6,019 nucleotides of DNA, from contig JAFYRZ010000073.1 in NCBI GenBank assembly GCA_017546745.1, positions 1-6,019 of the forward strand. The letters are read 5' to 3'. A model generated the notes under the pieces. That model did not search any database, was not told the DNA's origin, and worked only from the letters and a program-made list of their open reading frames with translations. This document shows, in pieces, positions 5,835-6,019 of this stretch (position 1 is the first letter of the stretch; each line of letters begins with the position of its first letter). Source of the DNA: Clostridia bacterium. GTDB lineage: Bacteria > Bacillota_A > Clostridia > Oscillospirales > CAG-272. The position numbers and the translations under genes were made by a program.

Positions 5835-6019
5835 CCTTTAACTCCTGGGAATTTCTCTTGTTTTACCCCATAGTAGCGCTGCTTTATTTCCTTCTTCCGA
5901 AGAAAATGAGGTGGCCGATGCTCCTTATTGCGAGCTACTATTTCTACGGCTGCTATCAGTTTAAGCTATTGCCGCTTATAATGGCAACCACCCTTATTTC
6001 CTGGGGCGCGTCGCATATC
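5831..6019 (+). CDS. MBOAT-family O-acyltransferase (AlgI/DltB-like), N-terminal 63 residues, cut by the window end
   Basis: ATG at 5831 overlaps the preceding stop codon (ATGA), and GGGAGG (5816-5821) lies 9 bases upstream, which fixes the start. The fragment has about three hydrophobic segments (7-23, 27-43, 44-61). It carries the characteristic N-terminal pattern of bacterial AlgI/DltB-like MBOATs: F-x-S/N-x-x-F-L-L-F-Y-P, then Y-F-L-L-P-K-K, then L-L-I-A-S-Y-Y-F-Y-G. Known relatives are multi-pass membrane enzymes of about 380-500 residues that pass acyl groups (acetyl or D-alanyl) to the outside, where an SGNH-type partner acts. The catalytic His region lies beyond the window and cannot be checked. 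Neighbouring SGNH lipoproteins strongly support an acylation system; the acceptor polymer cannot be read from this sequence. Confidence 0.93.
   Translation, partial: MTFNSWEFLLFYPIVALLYFLLPKKMRWPMLLIASYYFYGCYQFKLLPLIMATTLISWGASHI

Overview
The window looks like a chromosomal segment of a Gram-positive, Clostridia-type bacterium, probably an uncultured gut or rumen Firmicute. Four things point there: sigma-A-type promoters with extended -10 boxes, strong GGAGG/AAAGG ribosome sites, lipoproteins with SxC lipoboxes, and InlB-type repeats combined with BspA-type leucine-rich repeats. This taxonomic call is inference; no rRNA or other marker gene is present. Every gene is on the + strand.

Layout. 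(1) 1-213 is the 3' end of an unidentified protein gene. (2) 214-439 is intergenic and holds small inverted repeats, a strong intrinsic terminator (309-352) and a near-consensus promoter (378-406). (3) 440-2872 encodes an 810-residue lipoprotein. From the N-terminus it has a lipid anchor, a Gly-rich linker, two InlB-like beta modules, a Listeria-Bacteroides (Flg_new-type) repeat, a short BspA-like LRR segment and a C-terminal SGNH-hydrolase-like domain. (4) 2873-3071 is intergenic, with terminator-like hairpins and a second promoter of the same design. (5) 3072-5510 encodes a full-length paralogue of 812 residues, collinear with the first. (6) 5547-5834 is a 95-residue protein with three membrane helices. 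(7) 5831-6019 (cut by the window end) is the N-terminus of a membrane-bound O-acyltransferase (MBOAT) of the AlgI/DltB type, overlapping the previous gene by ATGA.

Proposed joint role (inference from known families). MBOAT proteins of the AlgI/DltB/PatA type move acyl groups across the cytoplasmic membrane, and an extracytoplasmic SGNH-fold partner (DltD, AlgJ/AlgX, PatB) transfers or helps transfer them to a polymer. Here the SGNH domain sits at the end of a membrane-anchored surface lipoprotein carrying adhesin-like modules. That suggests a surface-polymer O-acylation system in which beta-repeats and LRRs position the transferase or bind the polymer. The second lipoprotein, the small membrane protein and the MBOAT form one operon. 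The first lipoprotein is a separately promoted duplicate that could act as an alternative partner for the same MBOAT.

The duplication includes the upstream regulatory DNA. Both promoters share TTTACA, a 17-bp spacer and TG-N-TATAAT, and each has a 25-bp GC-rich dyad 11-12 bp upstream of its -35 box. A patch of about 104 bp inside the two genes is nearly identical even at synonymous sites, which suggests local gene conversion. I saw no tRNA, rRNA, CRISPR array or transposase gene.
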